Part shown: positions 16,137-24,633 of the stretch, piece after piece
Position numbering within the stretch: position 1 is the stretch's first letter
How the letters are laid out: the number at the start of each line of letters is the position of its first letter
NCBI RefSeq assembly: GCF_001677955.1
Contig: NZ_LELA01000057.1
Location: forward strand, 62,001 to 126,000
Length of the DNA stretch: 64,000 bases
Direction of reading: 5' to 3'
From: Chryseobacterium sp. BGARF1
Lineage (GTDB): Bacteria; Bacteroidota; Bacteroidia; Flavobacteriales; Weeksellaceae
Position numbers and translations under genes: made by a program
The notes under the pieces: generated by a model
The model's input: the letters and a program-made list of their open reading frames with translations, nothing else
Database searches by the model: none
What the model was told of the DNA's origin: nothing

Positions 16137-17255
16137 TTATGTGCTTTTATGAATATATCTTGATAATTTTATTCCCAAATCTGTCCATACAATTTTAGGA
16201 TTTCCATTTCTTGTTAAATGCAAATCTGCTGTATTTATTTCTTCTAAAATATTAATGATATTTGCCCCACTGATGAATTTTGAAAAACCCGCCCAGTTGA
16301 AGCCATTGGCATTAATTTTTTTATACACCAATTCTTCAGACTGATAATTTTGCAACAAAGCCAATCTGAAAATTTCTGAAGCATAATTGAGAAAGTTTTT
16401 TTGCTTTTCCCTATTCCAGCTTGCAATCTCTTTTGCCCAAATAATAATGTTTTTAAGATATTCCGGTTTCTTTTTTACCATAAATGCATCACGAACCCAT
16501 TGTACAAATAGTTTTTCAAACTCTGGATTTTTATCTTGTGAGCTTAAAAATTTTACGGCATCATTGAGGTCTCCCTGTGACTGATGTACAATTTCCTTTC
16601 CTTTTTCAGTTGAAACATTAAATTTATTTTTTAAATAAATTTCCAGGTCCTCATCGTTAATTCTTGGAACTTCAATCAGCTGCGTTCTTGATAAAATCGT
16701 TGGTAAAATATCGTCACTGCTTTCAGCTGTTAAAAGAATGATTGTCTTTGCCGGTGGTTCTTCTAAAAATTTAAGAAACTTGTTGGATGCTGCGGTGTTC
16801 ATTTTATCAGCTCGCCAAACGATGAGAATTTTGGTTCCGCCTTCAAAACTTTTTAAAGCAAATTTTTGATTTTGCTCATCAATTTCATCTGCAGAAATAA
16901 AGAATTGTTTGTTTTCAGATTCCAAAACGGCAGTCCAGTCATCAAAACTGGCGTAAGGGAAATCTAAAATCATTTCTCTGAATTCCTCAAATTTATTTCT
17001 GCTTAATGAATTTCTGTTATCAGTAAAAACCGGAAAACTAAAGTGTAAATCTAAGTGATTGAGGTGCTCTACTTTTGAGGCTGCATGCTCATTTTCACCT
17101 TTCAAAATTTCTTTTGCATACGCTAAAACCAAGGGCATCGTTCCGTAACCTTCTTTTCCTATGAAAAGCTGGGCGTGGCTCACTCTGTTTTCGGTAATGC
17201 TGTCTTGAAGAAGTTTTTTAAGGTTTTCTTGTCCGGCGATGTTTTCCCAATTCAT
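16137..17255 (-). CDS. holB: DNA polymerase III subunit delta' (clamp-loader)
   Basis: This 372-residue protein resembles the delta' subunit of the sliding clamp loader. The N-terminal AAA+ fold opens with AGQENLKKLLQDSITENRVSHAQLFIG. As expected for delta', the P-loop position is degenerate (GKEGYGTM). The RFC-box region KMNTAASNKFLKFLEEPP and the sensor ILSRTQLIEVPR (SRT instead of the usual SRC) are present. It acts in the replisome in the cytoplasm. The gene is monocistronic, with a promoter whose -7 box is four bases before the ATG. Confidence 0.88.
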   Translation of the reverse strand: MNWENIAGQENLKKLLQDSITENRVSHAQLFIGKEGYGTMPLVLAYAKEILKGENEHAASKVEHLNHLDLHFSFPVFTDNRNSLSRNKFEEFREMILDFPYASFDDWTAVLESENKQFFISADEIDEQNQKFALKSFEGGTKILIVWRADKMNTAASNKFLKFLEEPPAKTIILLTAESSDDILPTILSRTQLIEVPRINDEDLEIYLKNKFNVSTEKGKEIVHQSQGDLNDAVKFLSSQDKNPEFEKLFVQWVRDAFMVKKKPEYLKNIIIWAKEIASWNREKQKNFLNYASEIFRLALLQNYQSEELVYKKINANGFNWAGFSKFISGANIINILEEINTADLHLTRNGNPKIVWTDLGIKLSRYIHKST

Positions 17256-17259
17256 GTTT

Positions 17260-17267
17260 CAAAGATA
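17260..17267 (-). promoter_or_regulatory. -7 box of holB, leaderless arrangement
   Basis: TATCTTTG on the minus strand is followed by four bases (AAAC) and then the ATG. No TTG is visible at the usual -33 distance. Confidence 0.5.
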
Positions 17268-17470
17268 AGAATTTTTGAAAAGGGTAATATATTAAGTCTC
17301 AATTTTGCATCGCAAGTGAATAGTTAATTTTAATATCTTTAAAAAATTGACAGCAAATCTAATTCACCATTGACAATTCACTATAAAAACCCTTAACAAA
17401 ATTTAACCTCAGTAAATTTTTACAATTCATTAATATTTAAGATATTTGCGCATTATTTTAAAAATCTAGA

Positions 17471-18745
17471 ATGAAAAAAATTTTTGTACTATCATTCATT
17501 TCAGTGGGGTACTTCCTTAACGCGCAAAGTTTGAGCAACTCACCTTATGCAACTTACGGAATTGGTGATGTAAAATATGATAATACGATTGAAACGTCCT
17601 CTATGGGAGGAATTTCAACTGCTTTCATAAGTGATTTCAGCAGTAATTTTAACTTCGGAAACCCTGCGAATAACAGTAATTTTGAGTTAACAAGCATTAA
17701 GCTTGAAGCAACTAACGAAAACAATTATTTCAAAACCGACTTTAATAATACAAAGTCTACTAAACACTCTACGTATTTATCTAATATTTCTATCGCCTTT
17801 CCTATTTCATCAAAAATAAAAATGGGATTCTTGTATCAGCCATACAGTTCTAAAAGCTATGAGGTAATTCATACAGAAACTATTGGTGACACCTCATATG
17901 CAAATAAATTTGAAGGCAGTGGAACTTTAAATACAGCTCAGTTGGCATTGTCTTATAAAATTAACTCTCAATTTGCTGTAGGAGCAAGAGCTAATTATTA
18001 TTTTGGAAACCTTTACGACATTAATGAATTTACTTCTTCTACTGCAGATTTGGTAAATGGTTATGAAACTAAAAACAGTATTAAAAATTTCAATTTCACA
18101 TTAGGTACAAGCTATCAAAGTATAGATACACGTAATGATCATAAATTGACAATTGGAGCGACTGCTACCTTTGGTAATACCAGTAATATGACCACTAATT
18201 ATATCAACAGTACCTACTATTATAGTGATGTTGATACAAAAGCTGGAGAAACAATTATTGACAGCAAAAATAAAAGCTCAAATAATCTTCTTCCTCTTCA
18301 GGCTTCAGTCGGTGTAGGATATGGTAGTGAAAACCACTGGTTCTTATCTGGACAGATTGACTATAAAAAAGGTGAATCAATTACTTATTTCGGTAATACT
18401 TTCGATTATAAAGACTCTTACAGAATCTCTGCCGGAGGTTGGTATTTACCAAACTACAACAACTTTAGAAGTTATTTCTCAAGAATAGTGTACCGTTATG
18501 GTGCTTTCTACGAAAAAGGAAATCTTGAAATTGCAGGAAATAGCATTAATAAATTTGGTATTTCGGGAGGTGTAATGCTACCATTCAAAACCAGCAGTAT
18601 CACAAGAATGAGTGGTCTAGAAATTGGTGTAGAAGTAGGAAAAAGAGGAACGCTTAAAAACAATTTGATTAATCAGAATTTTGTTAACCTAAAAGTTGGT
18701 TTCAATTTTGCTGACAGATGGTTTAGAAAACAGCTTTACAATTAA
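17471..18745 (+). CDS. Outer membrane beta-barrel protein of unknown function, lptC neighbour
   Basis: This 424-residue protein has a signal peptide (residues 1-19, ending LNAQ). Alternating strands follow that look like an outer membrane beta-barrel related to FadL/PorV-type proteins (SPYATYGIGDV, MGGISTAF, NFGNPANNS near the N terminus; GGWYLPNYNNF and KVGFNFADRW later). Genes of this kind commonly sit before lptC in Flavobacteriia. Here lptC starts two bases after the stop, so the two are coupled. The position hints at a role in envelope or lipopolysaccharide biogenesis, but that is inference. Confidence 0.8.
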   Translation: MKKIFVLSFISVGYFLNAQSLSNSPYATYGIGDVKYDNTIETSSMGGISTAFISDFSSNFNFGNPANNSNFELTSIKLEATNENNYFKTDFNNTKSTKHSTYLSNISIAFPISSKIKMGFLYQPYSSKSYEVIHTETIGDTSYANKFEGSGTLNTAQLALSYKINSQFAVGARANYYFGNLYDINEFTSSTADLVNGYETKNSIKNFNFTLGTSYQSIDTRNDHKLTIGATATFGNTSNMTTNYINSTYYYSDVDTKAGETIIDSKNKSSNNLLPLQASVGVGYGSENHWFLSGQIDYKKGESITYFGNTFDYKDSYRISAGGWYLPNYNNFRSYFSRIVYRYGAFYEKGNLEIAGNSINKFGISGGVMLPFKTSSITRMSGLEIGVEVGKRGTLKNNLINQNFVNLKVGFNFADRWFRKQLYN

Positions 18746-18747
18746 TA

Positions 18748-19344
18748 ATGAATTTCATTTCACATAAAACATTCAAAAATATAGCATACCTTTTTAGTTG
18801 TGCTATATTTTTTATATTAACATCCTGCGAAGAAGACCTCACAAAGCTGAATGGAAGCGATAATAAGAACTTTCCGTCTCAGATTATACACAATGCAAAG
18901 ATTATACAGAGGGATTCTGGTTTTATTACGCTAAAAGCAACCGCTCCTATTATTGAAAAATACGAATTGATTGACAGCCAGTATACTGTTGCCAAAAAAG
19001 GAATGAAAATAGAGTTTTTTGATAAAAAAAATCCTAAAAAGCCCGGTAATATTACGGCTAAATATGCAAAGTTGTACGACTATAAAAAATTCTATGAAGC
19101 AAGAGGCGATGTAAAAATTCTTACCAGTGATGGCCAAAGATTTGCCACGCAAAGTGTTTTTTGGGATCAAAATAAAAAAAGGATTTATACAAGAGATACT
19201 GTTTACGCAACAATGGAAGATGGCTCTACTCTAGTGCACGCCAATGGAATGACTGCCAAAGATGATTTCTCAGAATATAAATTTTTTAATAATTCAGGAG
19301 ATCTTGATGTAAGCAAAGCTAAAATTGCCCAACCAAGACCTTAA
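18748..19344 (+). CDS. lptC: LPS export protein LptC, lipoprotein form
   Basis: LptC links the LptBFG ABC transporter to the periplasmic bridge that carries lipopolysaccharide outward. This 198-residue version has a lipoprotein-like signal, with Cys27 in ILTSC, instead of the transmembrane anchor of E. coli LptC. The OstA/LptA-like beta-jellyroll is seen in SQIIHNAKIIQRDSGFI, GNITAKYAKLYDYKKFYEARGDVKI and SDGQRFATQSVFWD. It lies two bases after the barrel gene and three bases before anmK, forming a three-gene operon. The other lpt genes are not in the window. Confidence 0.88.
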   Translation: MNFISHKTFKNIAYLFSCAIFFILTSCEEDLTKLNGSDNKNFPSQIIHNAKIIQRDSGFITLKATAPIIEKYELIDSQYTVAKKGMKIEFFDKKNPKKPGNITAKYAKLYDYKKFYEARGDVKILTSDGQRFATQSVFWDQNKKRIYTRDTVYATMEDGSTLVHANGMTAKDDFSEYKFFNNSGDLDVSKAKIAQPRP

Positions 19345-19347
19345 TCA

Positions 19348-20397
19348 ATGAAAGTCTATAAAGCAATTGGGTTAATGTCTGGAACCAGTTTAGATGGTTT
19401 AGATATTTGTTTTACCAAATTTTGGACAGAAAATTCATGCTGGAAATTTGAAATTCTTAAAGCTGAAACAATTGCTTACTCACAAATCTTAGAAGAACAG
19501 CTTAGAAACTCTATCCACTTATCTTCACAAGATTTATTGGCATTACATTCAGAGTACGGTTTTTATTTAGGTAATATCACTAACGATTTCATTAAGAAAA
19601 ATCAACTTTCAGATATTGATTTAATCGCGTCTCACGGGCATACCGTTTTTCATCAGCCTCATCGGAAATTCACACTTCAGATTGGTGACGGAAGAGCCAT
19701 AAAGATACAAACGCAAGTTCCTGTAATTTACGATTTCCGGTCTCAGGATGTTTTACTTGGCGGAAATGGTGCGCCTTTAGTTCCCATTGGTGATGAATAT
19801 TTGTTTTCAGATTACGATGCATGCCTCAATTTAGGAGGTTTCTCTAATATTTCTTTTAAAATTAATAAAGAAAGAATTGCATTTGATATTGCACCGGTCA
19901 ATATTGTTTTAAATAAATTAGTTCAGGAGTTTGGTCAGAATTATGATAAAAATGGTGATTTAGCAAGAAAAGGAAGCATTAATATTCAATTATTAGAGCA
20001 ATTGAATTCGCTGGATTTTTACACCTTATCTCATCCAAAATCATTGGGAATAGAATGGTGTAACGAAAATATTTTTCCATTATTTCCAGGAATTGAAAGC
20101 TTAGATGTTTTGGCAACTTTTACTGAACATGCTGCTGAGCAGATTTCTAGAATTTTCAATATCCATCAGTTTAAAAAAGTATTTTTTACAGGAGGCGGAA
20201 CCTACAATAAATACCTTGTCGAAAAAATAAGAAACAAAACAAGCACAGAAATCATTATTCCCGAGAAACAGATTATTGATTTTAAAGAAGCCCTGATCTT
20301 TGCTTTTATGGGCGTTCTCAGATTGAATAACGAAACCAATGTTCTTGCTTCTGCAACGGGAAGTTTACACAATCACAGCTCTGGAATTATTGCATAA
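19348..20397 (+). CDS. anmK: Anhydro-N-acetylmuramic acid kinase
   Basis: AnmK phosphorylates and opens 1,6-anhydro-MurNAc during peptidoglycan recycling. The family opening GLMSGTSLDGLDI is at residues 8-20. Further signatures are SHGHTVFHQP, GGNGAPLVPIGD (with the catalytic Asp) and LNLGGFSNIS, and a glycine-rich FTGGGTYN near the end. The length of 349 residues is normal. It is the last gene of the barrel-lptC-anmK operon, which ends in a bidirectional hairpin. MurQ, the usual next enzyme, is not nearby. Confidence 0.95.
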   Translation: MKVYKAIGLMSGTSLDGLDICFTKFWTENSCWKFEILKAETIAYSQILEEQLRNSIHLSSQDLLALHSEYGFYLGNITNDFIKKNQLSDIDLIASHGHTVFHQPHRKFTLQIGDGRAIKIQTQVPVIYDFRSQDVLLGGNGAPLVPIGDEYLFSDYDACLNLGGFSNISFKINKERIAFDIAPVNIVLNKLVQEFGQNYDKNGDLARKGSINIQLLEQLNSLDFYTLSHPKSLGIEWCNENIFPLFPGIESLDVLATFTEHAAEQISRIFNIHQFKKVFFTGGGTYNKYLVEKIRNKTSTEIIIPEKQIIDFKEALIFAFMGVLRLNNETNVLASATGSLHNHSSGIIA

Positions 20398-20398
20398 A

Positions 20399-20422
20399 AA
20401 AACCTTCATTTCTGAAGGTTTT
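20399..20422. terminator. Bidirectional terminator after anmK
   Basis: A perfect 10-bp stem AAAACCTTCA/TGAAGGTTTT has loop TTTC, flanked by A- and T-runs, between two convergent genes. Confidence 0.82.
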
Positions 20423-20426
20423 CGTT

Positions 20427-20816
20427 TTATTTATAAGCTTCTATTTTATCGGTCAAAGCATTGATAAAATTCTGAAGCGGTTTCTCAACCATCATTTTGA
20501 TAAAAGGATTAAATTTTCCTTCAAAAAGCATCTGTGCTTCAGTTTGAGTTTCGTTCAAAGGTCTTAAAGTTGCCGTAAGTGTAAAATCTAGGCTTGAGCT
20601 TGCCGATTTTAAAACAGCTTTTTCATCTGTAACTTCATCTATCTTCAATGCGATTTCAGGCATTCCCTGAAGTCCGAATTTAAAGCCATCTTCTCTGGTT
20701 TCAAACTTTTGAAGACCATCTGGCATAAATTCTTTATAATTTTCAGGAGATTTCAGCAACTCAGATAAATCTTTAGATGATTTATTGACAATAATTTTTC
20801 GTCCTTCTAAATTCAT
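20427..20816 (-). CDS. SRPBCC-fold protein of unknown ligand
   Basis: This 129-residue cytoplasmic protein resembles the START/SRPBCC (polyketide cyclase-like) superfamily: the N-terminal strand LEGRKIIVNKS, a helix LSELLKSPENYKEFMP, paired strands ending FEGKFNPF, and a long C-terminal helix (KMMVEKPLQNFINALTDKIE). The orthologue is often found next to a NUDIX gene in Flavobacteriia, as here, where the two start 29 bases apart in opposite directions. Its ligand and role are unknown. Confidence 0.8.
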   Translation of the reverse strand: MNLEGRKIIVNKSSKDLSELLKSPENYKEFMPDGLQKFETREDGFKFGLQGMPEIALKIDEVTDEKAVLKSASSSLDFTLTATLRPLNETQTEAQMLFEGKFNPFIKMMVEKPLQNFINALTDKIEAYK

Positions 20817-20820
20817 TTTT

Positions 20821-20850
20821 TATTTTTGTATTTAAATTATTACAAATGTA
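20821..20850. promoter_or_regulatory. Divergent promoter pair between the SRPBCC and NUDIX genes
   Basis: TATTTTTG on the plus strand (20821-20828) points to the NUDIX gene. TACATTTG on the minus strand (20850-20843) points to the SRPBCC gene, and it overlaps the NUDIX start codon. The two promoters face each other within 30 bases, so the genes probably compete for or share polymerase. Confidence 0.5.
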
Positions 20851-21457
20851 TAAAGTTTTTGTGAACGAAAAAAAATTATTGATATCTAAGAACCCTGAAA
20901 ACTTAGAGAAAGTCTTAAATTACGAAAGTTTCACAACTTTAGAAATTGCGCTGGATCTTCTTCAGAACACATCAACTTCTGAGCTGAATGTATATGGCGA
21001 ACAAATTGATGAGATTTGGAAAGAATTTAAAAAACTTTTCAGAATTATTGAAGCAGCCGGAGGAATTGTAAACAAACCAAACGGCGATATCCTTTTCATC
21101 AGAAGATTAGGAAAATGGGATCTTCCTAAAGGCAAAATGGAAAAAGGAGAATCTCGTGAAGAATCTGCGATAAGGGAAATTGAGGAAGAAACCAATCTTC
21201 AGAATGTAGAGCTTCGGGATTTTATTAATACCACCTATCATATTTATATCGAAAGAAACGGTGACCGTGTTTTGAAACACACGCATTGGTTTGAAATGTT
21301 TTTTGACGGTGAAGACACTTCCAAACCCCAACTGGAAGAAGGTATCACAGAAGTAGCCTGGAAAAACACGACTCAAATCGAGAATGAAGTTTTTCCAAAC
21401 ACTTTCCAGAATATAAAATTGATTATTAATGAATTTTGGGATACAAAATCTAAATAA
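20846..21457 (+). CDS. NUDIX hydrolase
   Basis: This 203-residue protein hydrolyses a nucleoside diphosphate-linked substrate. The Nudix box begins at GKMEKGESREES and continues to REIEEETNL near residues 92-115, with all metal-binding glutamates in place. The first 70 residues form an extra N-terminal domain (VFVNEKKLLISKNPENLEKVL...). The sequence DLPKGKMEKGE is like DIPP/AP4A-type enzymes, but substrate cannot be assigned. Its last 8 bases overlap the end of murF on the other strand. Confidence 0.92.
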   Translation: MYKVFVNEKKLLISKNPENLEKVLNYESFTTLEIALDLLQNTSTSELNVYGEQIDEIWKEFKKLFRIIEAAGGIVNKPNGDILFIRRLGKWDLPKGKMEKGESREESAIREIEEETNLQNVELRDFINTTYHIYIERNGDRVLKHTHWFEMFFDGEDTSKPQLEEGITEVAWKNTTQIENEVFPNTFQNIKLIINEFWDTKSK

Positions 21458-22721
21458 AATCGATTGCTTTTTCTAAAGAAATTCCTCGTGAGGCTTTAAG
21501 AAGAATGTTTTCTGAATTAATTTTATTGTCTTTTAAATATTGAATTAATTCATCTGTACTTTCAAAAGCCACAGAATTTTTGTTGACACTTTTAAATTGT
21601 TTCCCGACTGTAATAATTTCGTTAAAACCTAAGTCTTGAGCTAATTTAAGAATATTTTGATGCTCTTTTTCACTTTCATCACCCAACTCCAGCATATCGC
21701 CGATAACGATTGTTTTTGAGCCTTCAAAAGTGATAAAATTATGCAATGAAGCAGACATCGAACTTGGATTAGCATTGTAAGTATCTAAAACTAAAGTTTT
21801 ATTATCTTTTTTTACAATTTGAGAACGCATATTCGTTGGAGTATATGATTCTAGCGCCGATTGTATTTCATCAAAATTTAGTCCAAAATTCAGCCCAAAA
21901 CTTGCAGCAGCACATAGATTGGTAAAATTATATTCTCCCGTAAGTTTTGATAAAGCTTTTTGATTTTGATACTGTACACCCACAAAATTATGTTCTGAAA
22001 AAGCCTCAAAGTAATAATCGGAATCTACTTTTCCAAAGGTTATTTTTAGGGTATAATCCTGTGTTTTTTCTAATTGAATTGAATCATTCTCATTAATTAA
22101 AATAGTTTGATTTGTATTTTTAAGATAATCATACAATTCAGACTTACCCTTTATAACCCCTTCAAAACCTCCAAAGCCTTCTAAATGCGCTTTGCCAAAA
22201 TTGGTAATATATCCAAAATTTGGTCGTGCAATACTACAAAGCAGTTCAATTTCTTTCTGGTGATTAGCACCCATTTCTATGACCGCCATTTCGTATTCTG
22301 GCTTTATAGAAAGTATTGTTAACGGAACTCCAATGTGATTGTTTAAATTTCCGAAAGTGTACTGTACATTATATTTTTTTGACAATACAGCATGAATAAG
22401 CTCTTTGGTGGTCGTCTTACCATTACTCCCAGTAAGACCAATGATTGGAATATTTAATTGATTTCTATGATGTACAGACAATTCCTGTAAAAACTCTAAA
22501 GTTGAAGGTACATAAAAAATATTTTTTTCTAAGTTTTCAAATTCTTTATTTTCAATGATAACAGCTAGAGCACCTTGGTCAATCGCTTTTTCAGCTAAAG
22601 TTGCCGCATCAAAATTATCACCTGAAAAAGCAAAGAAAATATCATTTTTCTCTATTTTTCTGCTATCAATCGTTACTTTTTCTGCCTTTAAAAAGATTGG
22701 GTAAAACTGTTCTGTATTCAT
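21450..22721 (-). CDS. murF: UDP-N-acetylmuramoyl-tripeptide--D-alanyl-D-alanine ligase
   Basis: MurF adds D-Ala-D-Ala to UDP-MurNAc-tripeptide, the last cytoplasmic step of the peptidoglycan precursor. The N-terminal substrate domain (VTIDSRKIEKNDIFFAFSG) is followed by the ATP loop GLTGSNGKTTTKE near residue 95, the central GNLNNHIGVPLT and EMGANHQKEI, and the C-terminal MRSQIVKKDNKTLVLDTYNANPSS split over two domains. It has 423 residues. Its position next to gldJ is widely conserved in Flavobacteriia. The gldJ terminator separates the two, so it should have its own promoter. Confidence 0.96.
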   Translation of the reverse strand: MNTEQFYPIFLKAEKVTIDSRKIEKNDIFFAFSGDNFDAATLAEKAIDQGALAVIIENKEFENLEKNIFYVPSTLEFLQELSVHHRNQLNIPIIGLTGSNGKTTTKELIHAVLSKKYNVQYTFGNLNNHIGVPLTILSIKPEYEMAVIEMGANHQKEIELLCSIARPNFGYITNFGKAHLEGFGGFEGVIKGKSELYDYLKNTNQTILINENDSIQLEKTQDYTLKITFGKVDSDYYFEAFSEHNFVGVQYQNQKALSKLTGEYNFTNLCAAASFGLNFGLNFDEIQSALESYTPTNMRSQIVKKDNKTLVLDTYNANPSSMSASLHNFITFEGSKTIVIGDMLELGDESEKEHQNILKLAQDLGFNEIITVGKQFKSVNKNSVAFESTDELIQYLKDNKINSENILLKASRGISLEKAIDFI

Positions 22722-22814
22722 TTGAAAATATATGTTTTTTTTCGGAGGTCGTATGCATGATAAAATCTATCCTAATTTTACATTTTTAGCGACATGATTC
22801 CATGGTTCAAAAAT

Positions 22815-22847
22815 AAAAAAACCTCCTGAAAATACAGGAGGTTTTTT
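22815..22847 (-). terminator. Terminator of gldJ
   Basis: A perfect 13-bp stem AAAAAACCTCCTG/CAGGAGGTTTTTT has a 6-base loop, 20 bases after the gldJ stop. Confidence 0.88.
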
Positions 22848-22866
22848 ATAAGTATTTTGATAAATA

Positions 22867-24468
22867 TTATCTTCTTGTTCTAGCTTTGTCGCTTACTCTC
22901 GCATCTTGTGCAACACGGAAACCGATCCAACCATAACCAGCTGACTGATTTTTGTATCTTCTCTGTCCCGGATCCAACCAATATGCTGAATCTTGCCAAG
23001 AACCACCTTTCACAACTCTGATATCATTAGAGATTGCAGAAGTTCTGTCTTTTGTATCTTTTTGTAGAATCACTCTACCATTGGTATCCACTACAAATTT
23101 CTTAGCAGGAGAATTGTACATGTCATATGATGCAGCAGAATCGCTTGCGTTTCTATAATCTAATGAAGACTGCTTGTCACCATCCATATAGTTTCTGTAA
23201 TCTGCAAGAGTTTGTCTTTCGAACTGACCAGGTAAGTTTTTGTAAACTAATCTTCCGTCTGCCAAAGTATCATATTTCATATTACCTTCTTCAACCATTT
23301 TGTAAGTTCCGTCACCGTTTCTTACGATAGCTTGAGGCATATTTCCTCTATAATAATTGAAGTCGCTACCCGATTCGTCGATGATTGGTCTGTAAACATC
23401 TGCCGTCCATTCAGCCACGTTTCCAAACATACCATAAATACCGATATTGTTTGAAGGGAATTGTCTTACATCTGCTGTTTGAGCAGCACCATCATTTTTC
23501 CATCCAGCAGGACCTGAGTAATCACCTCTTCCTTGCTTGAAGTTTTCAAGGATCATTCCTCTATTTTTACCTTTGGTACCTCTAAGAAGGTCTACCTGAG
23601 GTTTTTTCTCTAAGTAACTGTTGTACTCTCTGTTTTTTTCCATACCCAAAGCAGCAAATTCCCACTCTACTTCAGAAGGAAGTCTGAATTTGGTAACCAT
23701 CGCTGCATTTGGAGCTCCGTTTGCAGCTTGAATTCTTTGGTTGGTCGTTTTCATACCAGTCCTTTGATTCAATCTTTGTTGGTTGATGTACCCTTGCATT
23801 TCAGGATCATTCGATTTGAATTTATCCATATTGAAAGCGGTACCACCTTGGTTATTAGATTCGTTGATGTACAAATCTTTTGCAATAACACCTGCCTGCA
23901 TCAAAGCTTTTTCGTTTGCTCTGTCTGTCAACCATTCGCAATATCTGTTTGCTTGAGTCCAAGAAACTCCTACTACTGGGTAATAATCATAGTTTTGATC
24001 TCTGAAATAAGTTTCGTTAAGATCATTTCTAGATAATTTATTATCCCATAACAAAGTATCCGGCAAAGCACCGTTGTAAATCTCTTTATAACTAGGATCA
24101 CTTGGAGGGAATACATACTTCAACCATGTAAGGTATTCGCGGTATTCGTAGTTAGTAATCTCAGTTTCACCGATAAAGAAAGAGCTAACCTGCATTCTGC
24201 GAGGCGAGTTATTCCAATCGTGCATTACATCATCTTTCACTAATCCCATTGTAAAAGTTCCCCCTTCGACATATACCATTCCCGGCCAACCTTTTTGCTT
24301 CTGTTGCTTTCCTGCAAAGAACCAACCCTGTTTTTCGTTTGGTTTCCAACCTGTCTTGCTGACAAATTTTTTAGTACCCCCGCCTCCGGAAGTTCCTGAA
24401 CCACCACAGCTGGTTAATGCAAGTGTAGAACTCAATGCTATTAATGAAAACAACTTTAGTTTTTTCAT
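22867..24468 (-). CDS. gldJ: Gliding motility / T9SS lipoprotein GldJ
   Basis: This 533-residue lipoprotein belongs with the type IX secretion and gliding apparatus. The lipid-attachment cysteine is in LALTSCGG near residue 21. The body has a formylglycine-generating-enzyme-like (SUMF1) fold: GGTFTMG, ITNYEYREYL, PVVGVSWTQANRYCEWL, RLPSEVEWEFAALG, FGNVAEWTADVY and RVVKGGSWQDSAYWL, ending in GWIGFRVA. Enzymatic activity is not expected. In Flavobacterium, GldJ stabilises GldK and is needed for motility and secretion. The gene is divergent from porU with 165 bases between them. Confidence 0.93.
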   Translation of the reverse strand: MKKLKLFSLIALSSTLALTSCGGSGTSGGGGTKKFVSKTGWKPNEKQGWFFAGKQQKQKGWPGMVYVEGGTFTMGLVKDDVMHDWNNSPRRMQVSSFFIGETEITNYEYREYLTWLKYVFPPSDPSYKEIYNGALPDTLLWDNKLSRNDLNETYFRDQNYDYYPVVGVSWTQANRYCEWLTDRANEKALMQAGVIAKDLYINESNNQGGTAFNMDKFKSNDPEMQGYINQQRLNQRTGMKTTNQRIQAANGAPNAAMVTKFRLPSEVEWEFAALGMEKNREYNSYLEKKPQVDLLRGTKGKNRGMILENFKQGRGDYSGPAGWKNDGAAQTADVRQFPSNNIGIYGMFGNVAEWTADVYRPIIDESGSDFNYYRGNMPQAIVRNGDGTYKMVEEGNMKYDTLADGRLVYKNLPGQFERQTLADYRNYMDGDKQSSLDYRNASDSAASYDMYNSPAKKFVVDTNGRVILQKDTKDRTSAISNDIRVVKGGSWQDSAYWLDPGQRRYKNQSAGYGWIGFRVAQDARVSDKARTRR

Positions 24469-24633
24469 AGTCGATATAAATATTATTCAAAGTACAAAGA
24501 AAAAATAAATTATTCAATAAATCAAATAAAGATTTGATTTTTTTGAAATATCTTAACAAATTAATTTTATGGTATCACATATTAATTATAAAATTTTCAT
24601 TTATTTTGTAATTTAGAAATTTCAAACATAAAC